In this document: in pieces, positions 35,665 to 44,247 of the stretch
How the letters are laid out: each line of letters opens with the position of its first letter
Position numbering within the stretch: position 1 is the stretch's first letter
Assembly (NCBI GenBank): GCA_014163555.1
Contig: JACJGO010000010.1
Location: forward strand, 1 to 64,000
Direction of reading: 5' to 3'
Source: Flavisolibacter longurius
Lineage (GTDB): Bacteria; Bacteroidota; Bacteroidia; Chitinophagales; Chitinophagaceae
Length of the DNA stretch: 64,000 nt
The notes under the pieces: model-generated
What the model was told of the DNA's origin: nothing
The model's database searches: none
Seen by the model: only the letters and a program-made list of their open reading frames with translations
Program-made: the position numbers and the translations under genes

Positions 35665-35768
35665 AGAACAAGTAGTAGGCAATTTGTGCATTGTTCCGCT
35701 TGCTTGGAACGATTATTTTCTAACGTTAGTAAATGGTTAATGGTATGGGTATTTTAAAAGCCAGACAA

Positions 35769-35776
35769 TACATTTG
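35769..35776 (+). promoter_or_regulatory. Candidate -7 element of a short transcript
   Basis: TACATTTG followed by CAGC is an exact TAnnTTTG element in good Bacteroidota style. Transcription would begin near 35782 and meet the strong terminator only 34 bases on. No -33 TTTG is clear. Confidence 0.35.
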
Positions 35777-35782
35777 CAGCGC

Positions 35783-35842
35783 ATAAATAATCGTGATACT
35801 ATATTCATGATTACGGCCCCTGTTTTTACAGGGGCTTCTTTT
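35783..35842 (+). ncRNA. Candidate short RNA of about 60 bases
   Basis: The stretch between the candidate promoter at 35769 and the terminator ending at 35842 has no coding frame. If the promoter works, it would give a small RNA of about 60 bases whose 3' half is the terminator hairpin. The alternative, that the hairpin simply ends the upstream gene's message, is as likely. Confidence 0.25.
35816..35842 (+). terminator. Strong rho-independent terminator
   Basis: GCCCCTGT at 35816-35823 pairs perfectly with ACAGGGGC at 35828-35835 over a 4-base T loop and is followed by TTCTTTT. It ends the message of the small gene at 35422 or of the candidate short RNA. Confidence 0.85.
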
Positions 35843-36283
35843 ATGTCGTGTACGTACTGAATTGCCTTTTCCCGACGTATTTTTCCAATGAATACCATTA
35901 ACGGTTCATCACTATTACTGTATCAATTTTAAGTTGGTGATGTTACACCTGCAGTACGAAACAGATGCGCTTAAAACATGCGGGTGAAAAATGGATTGCA
36001 GTCTTTACCTTACAAGAATAGAATACCCAAACGGAGGAGAAGCGTTGGTTTTCGGATCTAGTAGAAAAGAAAAAGGGCTGGATAGAAATCCTGCCCCGCA
36101 TTAAAATCCAATATCCTATGAAAAACCGAGACAAGAATACAACAAGTTGCTTTTCGATGCAACTGCAGAGAATAAAATGGGGATAAGTTTTGAATATCGT
36201 AGCATCCTTGCAAAACAATTTTCAAATTTGATCTCGAAATTTTCATTTCATATTGAAAGAAAGTTCGTTCTACCTAACTGGTG

Positions 36284-37255
36284 TTACGAAACCGCCAAAA
36301 CAATTTTCCCGATATGCCGGCTGCTTTCCAGTACACGGTGCGCTTCTGCGGCGTCCTCCAACGAAAAAGTTTTATACAATACCGGCTTGAAATCCCCTTG
36401 ATAAATAATAGGCCACACCTGCTTCTCTACTTCCGTTGCCAATGCAGATTTAAAAGTAACATCACGATTCCGCAGAGTGCTACCCGTAAGTGTTAACCGT
36501 TTCCGCATGATGTCCAGCACATTCAGGGCTACATCGCCACCTTTCATGGCATTGATAAATACCAGTCTTCCTTCCGGCCGCAAAAGGCGCAGGCCTTTGA
36601 CCACATAATCGCCACCAACCATATCTAGAACGACATCAACGCCTTCTTCTTTCAGTTCCGTTTCAAAATCCTGTTCCCGGTAATTGATGCAGCGATCAGC
36701 ACCCAACTGCATACAGGCAGCACATTTCTCATCGGAGCCGGCTGTAGCAAAAACCTTCGCACCCATGGCTTTGGCCAGTTGAATGGCCGTAGTGCCAATG
36801 CCGCTGCTTCCGCCGTGTACCAGGAGATGTTCGCCCTTTTTTAAAACGCCCCGCTGAAAAACGTTATGCCATACGGTGAATACCGTTTCGGGCAAGGCAC
36901 TGGCGGCTAAAAAATCCAGTCCTTCCGGTAACGGCAGGCAGCAGCCTTCAGCAGCGATCGTGTATTCGGCATAACCGCCTCCGCTTACCAGGGCACAAAC
37001 CGTGTCGCCCTGTTTCCACCGTTTTACATCCGGGCCACAGGCTTCAACAATCCCCGCCACTTCCAGGCCCGGAATGTCAACGGGAGCACCCGGAGGCGGT
37101 GGGTACTGACCTTTTCGTTGCGCCACGTCGGGCCGGTTGACCCCGGCCGCTTTTACCCGGATCAACACTTCGCCTTTTCCCGGTTGCGGTGTATTGCGCT
37201 GCTGAAGCTGCAATACATCCGGCTCTCCGTATGCGGAAATTACCATTGCTTTCAT
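36284..37255 (-). CDS. NAD(P)H-quinone oxidoreductase, zinc-independent MDR family
   Basis: A 323-residue cytoplasmic reductase of the QOR/PIG3 group. The catalytic fold begins with MKAMVISAYGEPDVLQL. The N-terminal AAGVNRPDVAQRKG motif marks the quinone oxidoreductase type. The cofactor domain carries HGGSSGIGTTAIQLAKAMGA, and the YREQDFETELKEEGVDVV segment follows. The Cys and His zinc ligands of alcohol dehydrogenases are missing. It would reduce quinones or enones with NADPH. No operon partner is obvious. Confidence 0.9.
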   Translation of the reverse strand: MKAMVISAYGEPDVLQLQQRNTPQPGKGEVLIRVKAAGVNRPDVAQRKGQYPPPPGAPVDIPGLEVAGIVEACGPDVKRWKQGDTVCALVSGGGYAEYTIAAEGCCLPLPEGLDFLAASALPETVFTVWHNVFQRGVLKKGEHLLVHGGSSGIGTTAIQLAKAMGAKVFATAGSDEKCAACMQLGADRCINYREQDFETELKEEGVDVVLDMVGGDYVVKGLRLLRPEGRLVFINAMKGGDVALNVLDIMRKRLTLTGSTLRNRDVTFKSALATEVEKQVWPIIYQGDFKPVLYKTFSLEDAAEAHRVLESSRHIGKIVLAVS

Positions 37256-37444
37256 GGTGCTGTATTTTTTTTAGTTAGTACTCTTCCTGGCAAAAAAGGT
37301 AATTGGTGCAAACGTTCTCTAAGGCAGGTTTCAACAGTGCCGGCCGTTCGTACCATATGAAATAAAAACAGAATGGAGAACCACATGCACCCTATTTCCC
37401 TTACCGTCCGTATCGGTGTGCAGTTTTTATGAGTATTGAAATAG

Positions 37445-38074
37445 TTATACCGAACCAGCACACTTTATTTTGAAATGAATGGTAGGTTTGTTTGCCACAG
37501 ATCGGCTGCTAGTCGCCTGCTGGTTATAAAATGCCAGCTTTACCCAGATGTACTGCTGTAACAGGATGGGATAGGTATTGTAAAACAGATTTGCTACTGT
37601 GAAAAAGAACGCCCACCAGCCAAATCCTTTCAACAAAGCAAAACTTGTTAGGAGGCTAAAAAATACCAACCCAACAAGATGAAACTTTTCATTGACGTAG
37701 GTCTGGTTCAGCAAAGCTTCGATAGCTCTCTTCTCCCGGCGGACAACAGAATAGTCGGAATATTTTCTTCGCACCAGGAAATTAACAAAAACACCGTTTT
37801 GTGAGATCTGCTGAATAAGCGAAATACCCAGCTTTTTATAGGCAACAGCAGTTTTAGAAATCTGGAGTTTAGCCATAGCCCGCCTGGAGAAAAAGGTGGG
37901 GATGAAACTCAGGGTCAGAAACAAAAGGAGAAATTCGGATGGCAACCATTGATAACAGAACACGCAAACCGGCACAAAGCAAAGCAGGGACCAAAACAGG
38001 TTAACCAACAGGTTATAGATTCCTGCTAATCGTCGCATGCCTGTTGTTTTAGCTTGTTTATTTGTTTGCATCAT
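37445..38074 (-). CDS. CrtO-like membrane protein (glycosyl-carotenoid acyltransferase-type)
   Basis: A 209-residue membrane protein with four to five hydrophobic segments. The C-terminal NTYPILLQQYIWVKLAF resembles the N-x-YPILLQRY motif of the CrtO family, which acylates the sugar of staphyloxanthin-like carotenoids. Related proteins occur widely in Bacteroidota without a proven role. There are no carotenoid genes beside it. ATG 38074 or 38071. The call is a family resemblance only. Confidence 0.45.
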   Translation of the reverse strand: MMQTNKQAKTTGMRRLAGIYNLLVNLFWSLLCFVPVCVFCYQWLPSEFLLLFLTLSFIPTFFSRRAMAKLQISKTAVAYKKLGISLIQQISQNGVFVNFLVRRKYSDYSVVRREKRAIEALLNQTYVNEKFHLVGLVFFSLLTSFALLKGFGWWAFFFTVANLFYNTYPILLQQYIWVKLAFYNQQATSSRSVANKPTIHFKIKCAGSV

Positions 38075-38181
38075 AGTTCTGATGATTTCAGGTAAAAAGA
38101 GTTCTCTTAAAAGCGTTAAGGATTAACATAGCCCCCTGTAACACAAATTATTTATTTTGGTGAAGCTCTTTACCGATAAAG

Positions 38182-38640
38182 CTAAGGTTTCCTCGATGAT
38201 TCGTATGTGCTCAGACTGCTATTGAGGATCAACCGCTCATCTGCTGAAATTTCTGAAGTGGTGTCATCCAGAATTTCCTTTATGATATAATACTGATCGA
38301 TGGTTTTGATTTTTTCCGATTTCAATACCTGCTTTTTTGTTTTTTCAATGGCACCGGAAAGTGTTTGAAGACTGGGAAGATTTAATTTTTCCAATTCGGC
38401 GTTTAAAGCTATTAGGTCAGCTTCCGGGTAGTCACGCAAATTGGACAGGCAGTCATTCAGGCCTGCCTGCAAGCCACGCCTTGCCATGGATTTGCTTTGC
38501 GCCTCCCAGCGGTTTAAGGCAGCAAGCGGGCTTGTTTCCGGTGAAAAATGGGCTGTGTAATTCCGGTACAGGTGGTGCATAAAAATCTCGAAGATCATCT
38601 TATACGTAGCATAGTTTTCCTGGGTAATTTTTACACTCAT
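38182..38640 (-). CDS. Conserved hypothetical protein, helical
   Basis: A 152-residue protein from ATG 38640 (MSVKITQEN); an ATG five codons upstream is possible. It is charged and mostly helical, without a signal peptide. Segments include YKMIFEIFMHHLYRNYTAHF and LNRWEAQSKSMARRGLQ. I do not recognise a family. It lies between the CrtO-like gene and the small acidic gene, all on the minus strand. Confidence 0.55.
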   Translation of the reverse strand: MSVKITQENYATYKMIFEIFMHHLYRNYTAHFSPETSPLAALNRWEAQSKSMARRGLQAGLNDCLSNLRDYPEADLIALNAELEKLNLPSLQTLSGAIEKTKKQVLKSEKIKTIDQYYIIKEILDDTTSEISADERLILNSSLSTYESSRKP

Positions 38641-38733
38641 TTTTTCTTTCGGCAATTAAAACGCAAATCAGGTTTTGCCCTAATATACAGGACGAAAAGG
38701 AGTAAATAAAAAGTGGGGGGCATACCAATAACA

Positions 38734-38767
38734 AATAGCCTGACAGACCGGGAAGCGTCAGGCTATT
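38734..38767 (-). terminator. 11-base-pair perfect hairpin
   Basis: AATAGCCTGAC at 38734-38744 and GTCAGGCTATT at 38757-38767 pair perfectly around a 12-base loop. It lies 89 bases after the end of the small acidic gene. The flanking T content is moderate on both strands, better on the plus strand (ACTTTTTT). It is probably a terminator, possibly a structured RNA element. Confidence 0.5.
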
Positions 38768-38855
38768 ACTAAACTTTTTTGTATTGATTATCGATTACAT
38801 GGCAAGACCAGAAGACCTTTTGCCAGCTTAATTAAATCACTCTCTGGGATACCAA

Positions 38856-39137
38856 TCATGGATCAATCACATCCCATGGTGATACTTTCTGTGAACCAGG
38901 AATCGTATCGTCTTCACTTTCTGCCTTTCGGTCAGCGATCCGGTCTTCCGATTCCTCGATGGCTTCTTCTGTTGGCCCATCCGGCGGCGGCGTCACCCCT
39001 ACCCGGATTTTCTGCATGTCTTCTTCGGTAATCACATGATTGGGATCCTCAAGGTGACGTTGTACCAGTTTTTCCGAATCGGTCTGAAAGGCCTGGTCCT
39101 GCTTTGGGGTTTCGTTTTCCTGTGTACGTTTTTCCAT
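38856..39137 (-). CDS. Small acidic hypothetical protein
   Basis: A 93-residue, highly acidic and apparently disordered protein (QKIRVGVTPPPDGPTEEAIE, then SEDRIADRKAESEDD) ending in KVSPWDVIDP. Similar short acidic proteins with TPP and DP segments are common in this phylum, with no known function. It has no signal peptide. It is 144 bases after the polysaccharide-locus gene DUF2264 in the same direction, with a small palindrome between them. Confidence 0.65.
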   Translation of the reverse strand: MEKRTQENETPKQDQAFQTDSEKLVQRHLEDPNHVITEEDMQKIRVGVTPPPDGPTEEAIEESEDRIADRKAESEDDTIPGSQKVSPWDVIDP

Positions 39138-39281
39138 GCTTTTTTTTAGTAGTACTTCAAAGGAAGTGCCACGCCTTTCCCATCGCGTTATCTTTTTATA
39201 ACGTTTCCTTCAAAACGTTTTCCAATTCCCTAATAATTATGCATTAAAAAACAACGAATACAGCTTCGGTAAGTATTTCAT

Positions 39282-40523
39282 TTAGCGTAAATCCAATGCA
39301 TGATCTGCAGGAAGGTCCTCGCCGCGCCAAACTTTTACAGAGGTCCAGGGTGCAGCGGGTGAAGACCAGAAAGGATCAGACTCCGGCAAACCCAGGGGTA
39401 AAAAAATAGTCGCACAGAGGTACAAACTGCCGGTGTTGATATAAAAGTCAGCAAGGTCAGGTTGATGCCCATAAAGTCCAATATTCAGCCACCCTTCTTT
39501 CGTAAATGTTTGTGGGGAGGCCATTGTTTTGGTGATAACGGCTGTCAAGGCGCTTCGCACCTGCGCCGGTTGCAAAGAGGCCGGAAGTTGCTTTCGCAAG
39601 CTCATATCGGCAAGATGATGAAACGCACCACCACGGTAGGTAATCGACCGGCCCGTTACCGGGAAACTTCCATCGGAATGAATCAGTCGCTCCTGGATTT
39701 CTGCATACCGCTTGCTGATCTTATCCAGTTTGGGGGCAAACCATTCATATGCTCTTCCCTTTGTCTGTAGGGCAGCAATCATATTTGCCAGGTACGGTTG
39801 AATCACATAACTGTTGTAGTAGTCAAAAGCGAAATTCATTCCGTCAGAAAACAAGCCATCGCCAACATACCAATGCTGCGCAAACTCCCGTATGCCGTAT
39901 TCAATGCGTACCTTGTCGTAAGGGTAACCATATTTACAGAAAAACGCTTCGATCATCCCACTAAACAAAATCCAGTTGGAATACACGGGAACTGTGTTAC
40001 GGGTGGTAAGGAGAGCAGTCACTACCTGTTGTTTGGTGGTATCCTGCAGGTTCTCCCAAAGCCAGGGGGAACGAACCAGTCCCAGGGCAAAAAAAGAAGC
40101 ATCCACCAGGGGCTGGCCGCCTGCCCATGTAAGATAGTCTGGCGAAGCAGGATTTACTGCGTTGGCAACGGCTTTCAAGGCCCATTGCCGGTACTGTCTG
40201 CGCAGGGCTTCTTCTTCTTTTGATCCGCCTTCTCCATTCAGCCAGGGTGCAACGCCGCTTAGGGTTCTGCCAAAGGCTTCCAGGTAGGCCGCTTTGGTGC
40301 GGTTTTCTTTATTATCAACTTTCTTCGACAGCACCACGGTCATGTTTTTTTTCAGCGTTCCGTTGGCCAGGTTTTCAAAAACAGGTCTTGCCAGTTTATC
40401 CATGTGTTGCAACCAAAGCTTCCTGTCCGACAGTTCGTTTTTCTGCGCTGTTGCCGGTTGTGAAAAGAAGAAAAGCAAGGGCAATAAGATTGTTCTAAAC
40501 AATAGGTTTTGAAATCGGTTCAT
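39282..40523 (-). CDS. DUF2264-family secreted enzyme
   Basis: A 413-residue secreted protein. A signal peptide (LLPLLFFFSQPATAQ) precedes an alpha/alpha-barrel-type domain. Landmarks are GRTLSGVAPWL, RNTVPVYSNWILFSG and VGDGLFSDGMNFAFDYYNS, here cut to short pieces, and HLADMSLRKQLP. DUF2264 proteins are found in polysaccharide utilisation loci and some seem to be uronidase-like hydrolases; I cannot confirm that for this one. It is the last gene of the polysaccharide locus. Confidence 0.85.
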   Translation of the reverse strand: MNRFQNLLFRTILLPLLFFFSQPATAQKNELSDRKLWLQHMDKLARPVFENLANGTLKKNMTVVLSKKVDNKENRTKAAYLEAFGRTLSGVAPWLNGEGGSKEEEALRRQYRQWALKAVANAVNPASPDYLTWAGGQPLVDASFFALGLVRSPWLWENLQDTTKQQVVTALLTTRNTVPVYSNWILFSGMIEAFFCKYGYPYDKVRIEYGIREFAQHWYVGDGLFSDGMNFAFDYYNSYVIQPYLANMIAALQTKGRAYEWFAPKLDKISKRYAEIQERLIHSDGSFPVTGRSITYRGGAFHHLADMSLRKQLPASLQPAQVRSALTAVITKTMASPQTFTKEGWLNIGLYGHQPDLADFYINTGSLYLCATIFLPLGLPESDPFWSSPAAPWTSVKVWRGEDLPADHALDLR

Positions 40524-40569
40524 ACTGCAAAATACCCGGGTTTAACCGGTTTTTATTTGATTGCTATTT

Positions 40570-41454
40570 TCATTGTTTCTTTTGATAGACCCTCACATAA
40601 TCCACCTCTAGCCGGTTGGGGAAACGGGTATTGTCCAGTGGTCCGCCATTCATTCCTCCCATTGCCAAATTGAGCAACATATAATGCGGCTGGTGAAAAG
40701 GGTTGCTACCGGAACCATCTTTGTTTACCAGTTTGGCCAATTCAGTCCGGTTGAGCAATTGATCATCAACATAAAGCGAAATGGCTGTCGAATCCCAATC
40801 CATTCGCCATTCATGAAACCGGGATGCCCATTGCTGTCCGCCCATCGAATCAATAGAGAACGTATTGCTGTACCATTCCGCTTTGTAAGGTGTAGCCGTT
40901 CCCGTTGCAATGTTAGCCAGCAGTTTCCCTTTGTAATATTCCATGATATCGATTTCCCCGTTCCGAGGCCACTGTCCGGAAACACCCAGCGTCCACCAGG
41001 CCGGCCATAAGCCTGCGCTGATATCAATCCGGCCACGCATCACAAAACGGCCGTATTGCCATTGCTGCTTCCCTCTTGTGTTGATGCTGGAAGACGTATA
41101 TTCAATCGTGGGGCGGGCCTTGCGCCAGTCGCTGCTTCCAGCTTCGTAGCGGGGATTGGGCCTGGATGCTTTTCTTGCTTCGATGATAAGCAAGCCATCC
41201 TCGCACCAGGCATTCTCTTCCTGGTACCACTGGGCTTCTTCATTGCGAACAAAACCGTTTTCATACCGCCAAACGGTTGTATCCGGCTTGCCGTTACGTT
41301 TGAACTCTTCGGCCCAAACCAGGTGGTAGCCTTCTGCAACATATCTATTTTTTGAAGCCGTGTTCACGCCAGCTGTTTTACAGGACCATAGTCCCACTAA
41401 CAGCACCAGGGAAAGACAGGACTTCGAACGTATCGATAGCATTCGTTTGACCAT
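40570..41454 (-). CDS. GH16-family glycan hydrolase, lipoprotein
   Basis: A 294-residue surface enzyme. A lipoprotein signal ends in LVGLWSCKT. The GH16 jelly-roll has the catalytic signature NGEIDIMEYYKG (Glu nucleophile, Asp, Glu acid/base), preceded by GLWPAWWTLG and followed by WASRFHEWRMDWDS. The C-terminal HYMLLNLAMGG and VDYVRVYQ are standard. GH16 enzymes cut beta-1,3/1,4-glucans, agar, carrageenan or similar chains. The neighbours suggest a uronic-acid-rich polysaccharide. It lies between a terminator and DUF2264, 46 bases away. Confidence 0.93.
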   Translation of the reverse strand: MVKRMLSIRSKSCLSLVLLVGLWSCKTAGVNTASKNRYVAEGYHLVWAEEFKRNGKPDTTVWRYENGFVRNEEAQWYQEENAWCEDGLLIIEARKASRPNPRYEAGSSDWRKARPTIEYTSSSINTRGKQQWQYGRFVMRGRIDISAGLWPAWWTLGVSGQWPRNGEIDIMEYYKGKLLANIATGTATPYKAEWYSNTFSIDSMGGQQWASRFHEWRMDWDSTAISLYVDDQLLNRTELAKLVNKDGSGSNPFHQPHYMLLNLAMGGMNGGPLDNTRFPNRLEVDYVRVYQKKQ

Positions 41455-41578
41455 TATTGAATGAATTTATGTTTAGCATAGCCTGCCGAAAACAGTTCTT
41501 AGAAAAGCGAATCATTAAAACACCAACGTTTGATCATCTCCCCTATTTTCAATCCGTTTTATCAAAAAGTAATAAAAA

Positions 41579-41600
41579 GTCTCCTGTAAAAACAGGAGAC
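41579..41600 (-). terminator. Rho-independent terminator after the GH88/GH105 gene
   Basis: GTCTCCTGT at 41579-41587 and ACAGGAGAC at 41592-41600 form a perfect 9-base stem with a 4-base loop. On the minus strand TTTTTATTAC follows. It splits the polysaccharide locus: the susCD-BNR-GH105 message stops here, and GH16-DUF2264 may need its own promoter or read-through. Confidence 0.85.
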
Positions 41601-41627
41601 GTTGTGTGATAGACTGCTACATGAGAA

Positions 41628-42812
41628 TTATTTTATTTCGGCCGTTACGGCCATGGTTTTATTACCGGCTTTATCCAAATGGCGATATAGTTCACAGGCA
41701 GCCAAAAGAAATGCGCCTACGCCAAAATTGGAGGTTGAATTTTTGTCCACCACCTGCCCCGGAATGGCCCTTTCTCCTATCGGCTGCACATAACCGATTT
41801 TGCCATCTGCCTGTAAGGCTGTTTTCGTCAGGTACTGCCAGCTTTTTTGCACTACCGGCAGGTAGGTATCTTCATCCAGAAATCCGTTGTTGATTCCCCA
41901 GAGTAAACCATAGGTAAAAAAAGCGGTACCACTGGTTTCCGAGCCGGGGGCATGTTGCGGGTCGAGCATGCTGCGGGTCCAGTAGCCTTCCGGTTGCTGT
42001 GCGGCTTTGATGGCTCCGGCCATGTCCTTAAAACGGGTGCTGTACTCTTCTCGATGCGGGTCTGTAGTTGGCAAATCGGTCAGTACTTTGGCCAAACCTG
42101 CAAACACCCATCCATCTCCCCGGGCCCAGAAATCTTTTATCCCATTGACTGTTTTGTGTTTGGGATAAACATACTTGGCATCACGGTAATACAGTTTCGC
42201 ATCGCTATCGTACATAATGCTGTTTGCAAAGCTGTAATACTCGTGCAGCTTTTGCAGGTACAGGGCATTGCCGGTTATTTTGTGCAGTTTGGTCATTACC
42301 GGCATTACCATATACAGGCCATCGGCCCACCACCAATAATCATTGCGGGGAGTGCTCATCTGGTATTCCATCACTTCTTTGGCACGGGCTATCTTTTTCT
42401 CCTCTGGCGCAAGGGTGTACAGATCAATATAAGTTTGAAAGCAAATCTGCCAGTCGCCAAACAACACATAATCATCTTTCTCTCCGTATGAATATTTCCA
42501 TTCCGCCTTGTTGTTGCTTTTGGCCCCTTTCCATTCGTTGTGTTCTGCCCAGGTTTCGGAGTATTTCCGGTAAGCTTCGTTTTTTGTCAGGAAATAAGCC
42601 GCCATATTACCGGTATGGTATGCAGCCACATCCCAAAAGGCCCGTTGCTGCGGCGGATTGTTTTTTTGCCAATATCCATTCACGTTATGAATCATTGCGA
42701 GCACATCCTCTTTGGATGTATCAAACGCAAAAGCTCCCTTTCGTTGCGAGGTGCAGGATAGGGCCAACGCTGCCAGTACACTTATCCAGTACAAACGACC
42801 TATGTTGCGCAT
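41628..42812 (-). CDS. GH88/GH105-family unsaturated-glycuronyl hydrolase, lipoprotein
   Basis: A 394-residue surface or periplasmic enzyme that removes 4,5-unsaturated uronic acids from the ends left by polysaccharide lyases. The lipoprotein signal ends in LAALALSCTS. The alpha6/alpha6-barrel signature is DFWARGDGWVFAGLAKVL, with the catalytic Asp in the barrel and HNEWKGAK, WWWADGLYMVMPV and SGTAFFTYGLLWGIN nearby. Its presence implies a lyase in the same locus. The gene is 15 bases downstream of the BNR-4 gene. Confidence 0.93.
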   Translation of the reverse strand: MRNIGRLYWISVLAALALSCTSQRKGAFAFDTSKEDVLAMIHNVNGYWQKNNPPQQRAFWDVAAYHTGNMAAYFLTKNEAYRKYSETWAEHNEWKGAKSNNKAEWKYSYGEKDDYVLFGDWQICFQTYIDLYTLAPEEKKIARAKEVMEYQMSTPRNDYWWWADGLYMVMPVMTKLHKITGNALYLQKLHEYYSFANSIMYDSDAKLYYRDAKYVYPKHKTVNGIKDFWARGDGWVFAGLAKVLTDLPTTDPHREEYSTRFKDMAGAIKAAQQPEGYWTRSMLDPQHAPGSETSGTAFFTYGLLWGINNGFLDEDTYLPVVQKSWQYLTKTALQADGKIGYVQPIGERAIPGQVVDKNSTSNFGVGAFLLAACELYRHLDKAGNKTMAVTAEIK

Positions 42813-42827
42813 AAAATTTTTTGATTA

Positions 42828-44210
42828 TCAGTTACGATTGGGTCTCCATTCCAGCACCTGCACCATCTGCGGCGGCAGGTCGGCTTTGCCTTCGTTGTCC
42901 ACCTGCTCTACATTCTGAACAAACAAATGAATAACACCGGCCTTTTTCCATTGAACGATATCCAGGGTTGGCTCCCAGGAACCCACTGAAAATGTAGTCA
43001 GATCAGTAGCTTGCCAGTTTCCGGAGCGTACTCCGTTGACAGTGGCAACCGACACCTTACTGCCCCGCTCTTCATCGCGGAACAATAGCCAGACAGAAGC
43101 CTCATCGCCCTTGCCCTTCACCAGGATCTGCGGCCTGGCAATGGGTATCCGTTTCGAGCCGGCACCGGACAAACTAAATGGTGTTTGCCGCAAGCCTACA
43201 TTCGACACCTTCCATCCGTTATCATAATAAACCACATGATAGGTTGGCACCTGTGTATTGCTATCCCGCCAATAGGAAGCAATAAATGGGCGACCTGTAT
43301 CATCTGTTGACATCGAAGTCTGGTTAATGAGTTCACTTTTTTGCGGAATGTGCAGGGCATATTCGGCTGTGGCCGCGGTAATCGGCAAGGTGTATTTTTC
43401 ACCGGTAGACTTTTCCCAGGTCAGACCACCATCTTTTGACCGTGCATAACAGAGGTCATGGTTGCTGGCCACATCGGGACTTTCCCGCCAGACCCAGGAT
43501 ACATGAAGAGTGCCCTGGTTATCGGTACAGGCCTGCCAGTACGCATTACGTTTTCCTTCGCCATCAACCAGATTGCTCTGAAGCTGCACCCATTTTTTTT
43601 CATTTGTGTTGTATTGATTGATCACCAGGTTGCCGTTTCCCGAGCCGCCATCGCGATAGAAAAAAAGAAGTTTTCCGTCCGGCAGCGGATAAAATTCCGG
43701 GTAGGAAATTCTGTTTTCCGCTTTTCCGGTCATCGGCATTTTTTCCCCCAGGGTTAAAGAATACGGTGCCACGCTTTTGGCATACCGCAGGGCATTGTTG
43801 TGGTGATCCCAGGCCACATGCAGGAAACCTTTATTGTCTATTATCAGGCTGATGCTGTTGTGTGCATCGGCAGCATTGCCCTGGTACTGCGTTCGATGGA
43901 GTTGCCATGCCGTATCTCCAACCAACCGTTTGCCCAGAACCATATACCGCTCCGGATCATAGTAGGCAATGAACTGCGTATCGCCGGCTGTATAAAGTGA
44001 ATTTTTCCGAAACGAAACCGTATTCACCGAATTGTTAGCCCATCCTTTACCTGCAGGAACCAACCTTGGACCGGCTAATTTTCTTTGGCTGCAAGCCGCA
44101 ACACCAAACCAAACTAGTAATGAAATAACCTTAAGCCATTTGCTGGCACCAGAATACATCATCAAACAAAAGAATCTAAAATTTTGCAAGAAATGATCAA
44201 AAGAAAACAA
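42828..44210 (-). CDS. BNR-4 beta-propeller protein, possible polysaccharide lyase
   Basis: A 460-residue secreted protein. After a hydrophobic N-terminus (FGVAACSQRK, perhaps a lipobox) comes a seven-bladed propeller of the BNR-4 type. The landmark is HNSISLIIDNKGFLHVAWDH followed by HNNALRYAKS. Related propellers (PL24/PL25 ulvan-lyase type) use His, Tyr and Arg around that motif for uronate elimination. The adjacent unsaturated-uronyl hydrolase needs exactly such a partner, so a lyase role is the best guess. It starts 38 bases after susD. Confidence 0.75.
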   Translation of the reverse strand: MFSFDHFLQNFRFFCLMMYSGASKWLKVISLLVWFGVAACSQRKLAGPRLVPAGKGWANNSVNTVSFRKNSLYTAGDTQFIAYYDPERYMVLGKRLVGDTAWQLHRTQYQGNAADAHNSISLIIDNKGFLHVAWDHHNNALRYAKSVAPYSLTLGEKMPMTGKAENRISYPEFYPLPDGKLLFFYRDGGSGNGNLVINQYNTNEKKWVQLQSNLVDGEGKRNAYWQACTDNQGTLHVSWVWRESPDVASNHDLCYARSKDGGLTWEKSTGEKYTLPITAATAEYALHIPQKSELINQTSMSTDDTGRPFIASYWRDSNTQVPTYHVVYYDNGWKVSNVGLRQTPFSLSGAGSKRIPIARPQILVKGKGDEASVWLLFRDEERGSKVSVATVNGVRSGNWQATDLTTFSVGSWEPTLDIVQWKKAGVIHLFVQNVEQVDNEGKADLPPQMVQVLEWRPNRN

Positions 44211-44235
44211 AGCCGGTCATAAACAACCGGCTTTG
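44208..44235 (-). terminator. Terminator or processing hairpin after susD
   Basis: CAAAGCCGGT at 44208-44217 and ACCGGCTTTG at 44226-44235 form a perfect 10-base stem with an 8-base loop; on the minus strand TTTTCTTTTG follows. It is 13 bases after the susD stop and just before the BNR-4 ATG at 44210, so it may lower expression of the enzymes compared with susCD. Confidence 0.8.
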
Positions 44236-44247
44236 TTTTTATACCGG

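Larger units (their letters stand above)
35665..36283. other. Gene-poor stretch with a promoter-terminator pair
   Basis: 619 bases between the small gene and the quinone oxidoreductase. It holds a promoter-like TACATTTG at 35769 and a strong terminator at 35816-35842, listed separately. Open frames elsewhere (for example 35943-36218, minus) have unlikely composition. Confidence 0.45.

Noticed and set aside
35943-36218. 91-residue minus-strand frame
   Set aside because: Cys/Phe-rich, no family, in an AT-rich gene-poor stretch.
39186-39203. CGTTAT...ATAACG palindrome between DUF2264 and the small acidic gene
   Set aside because: Only 6-base arms, AT-rich and with no T-run; likely chance.
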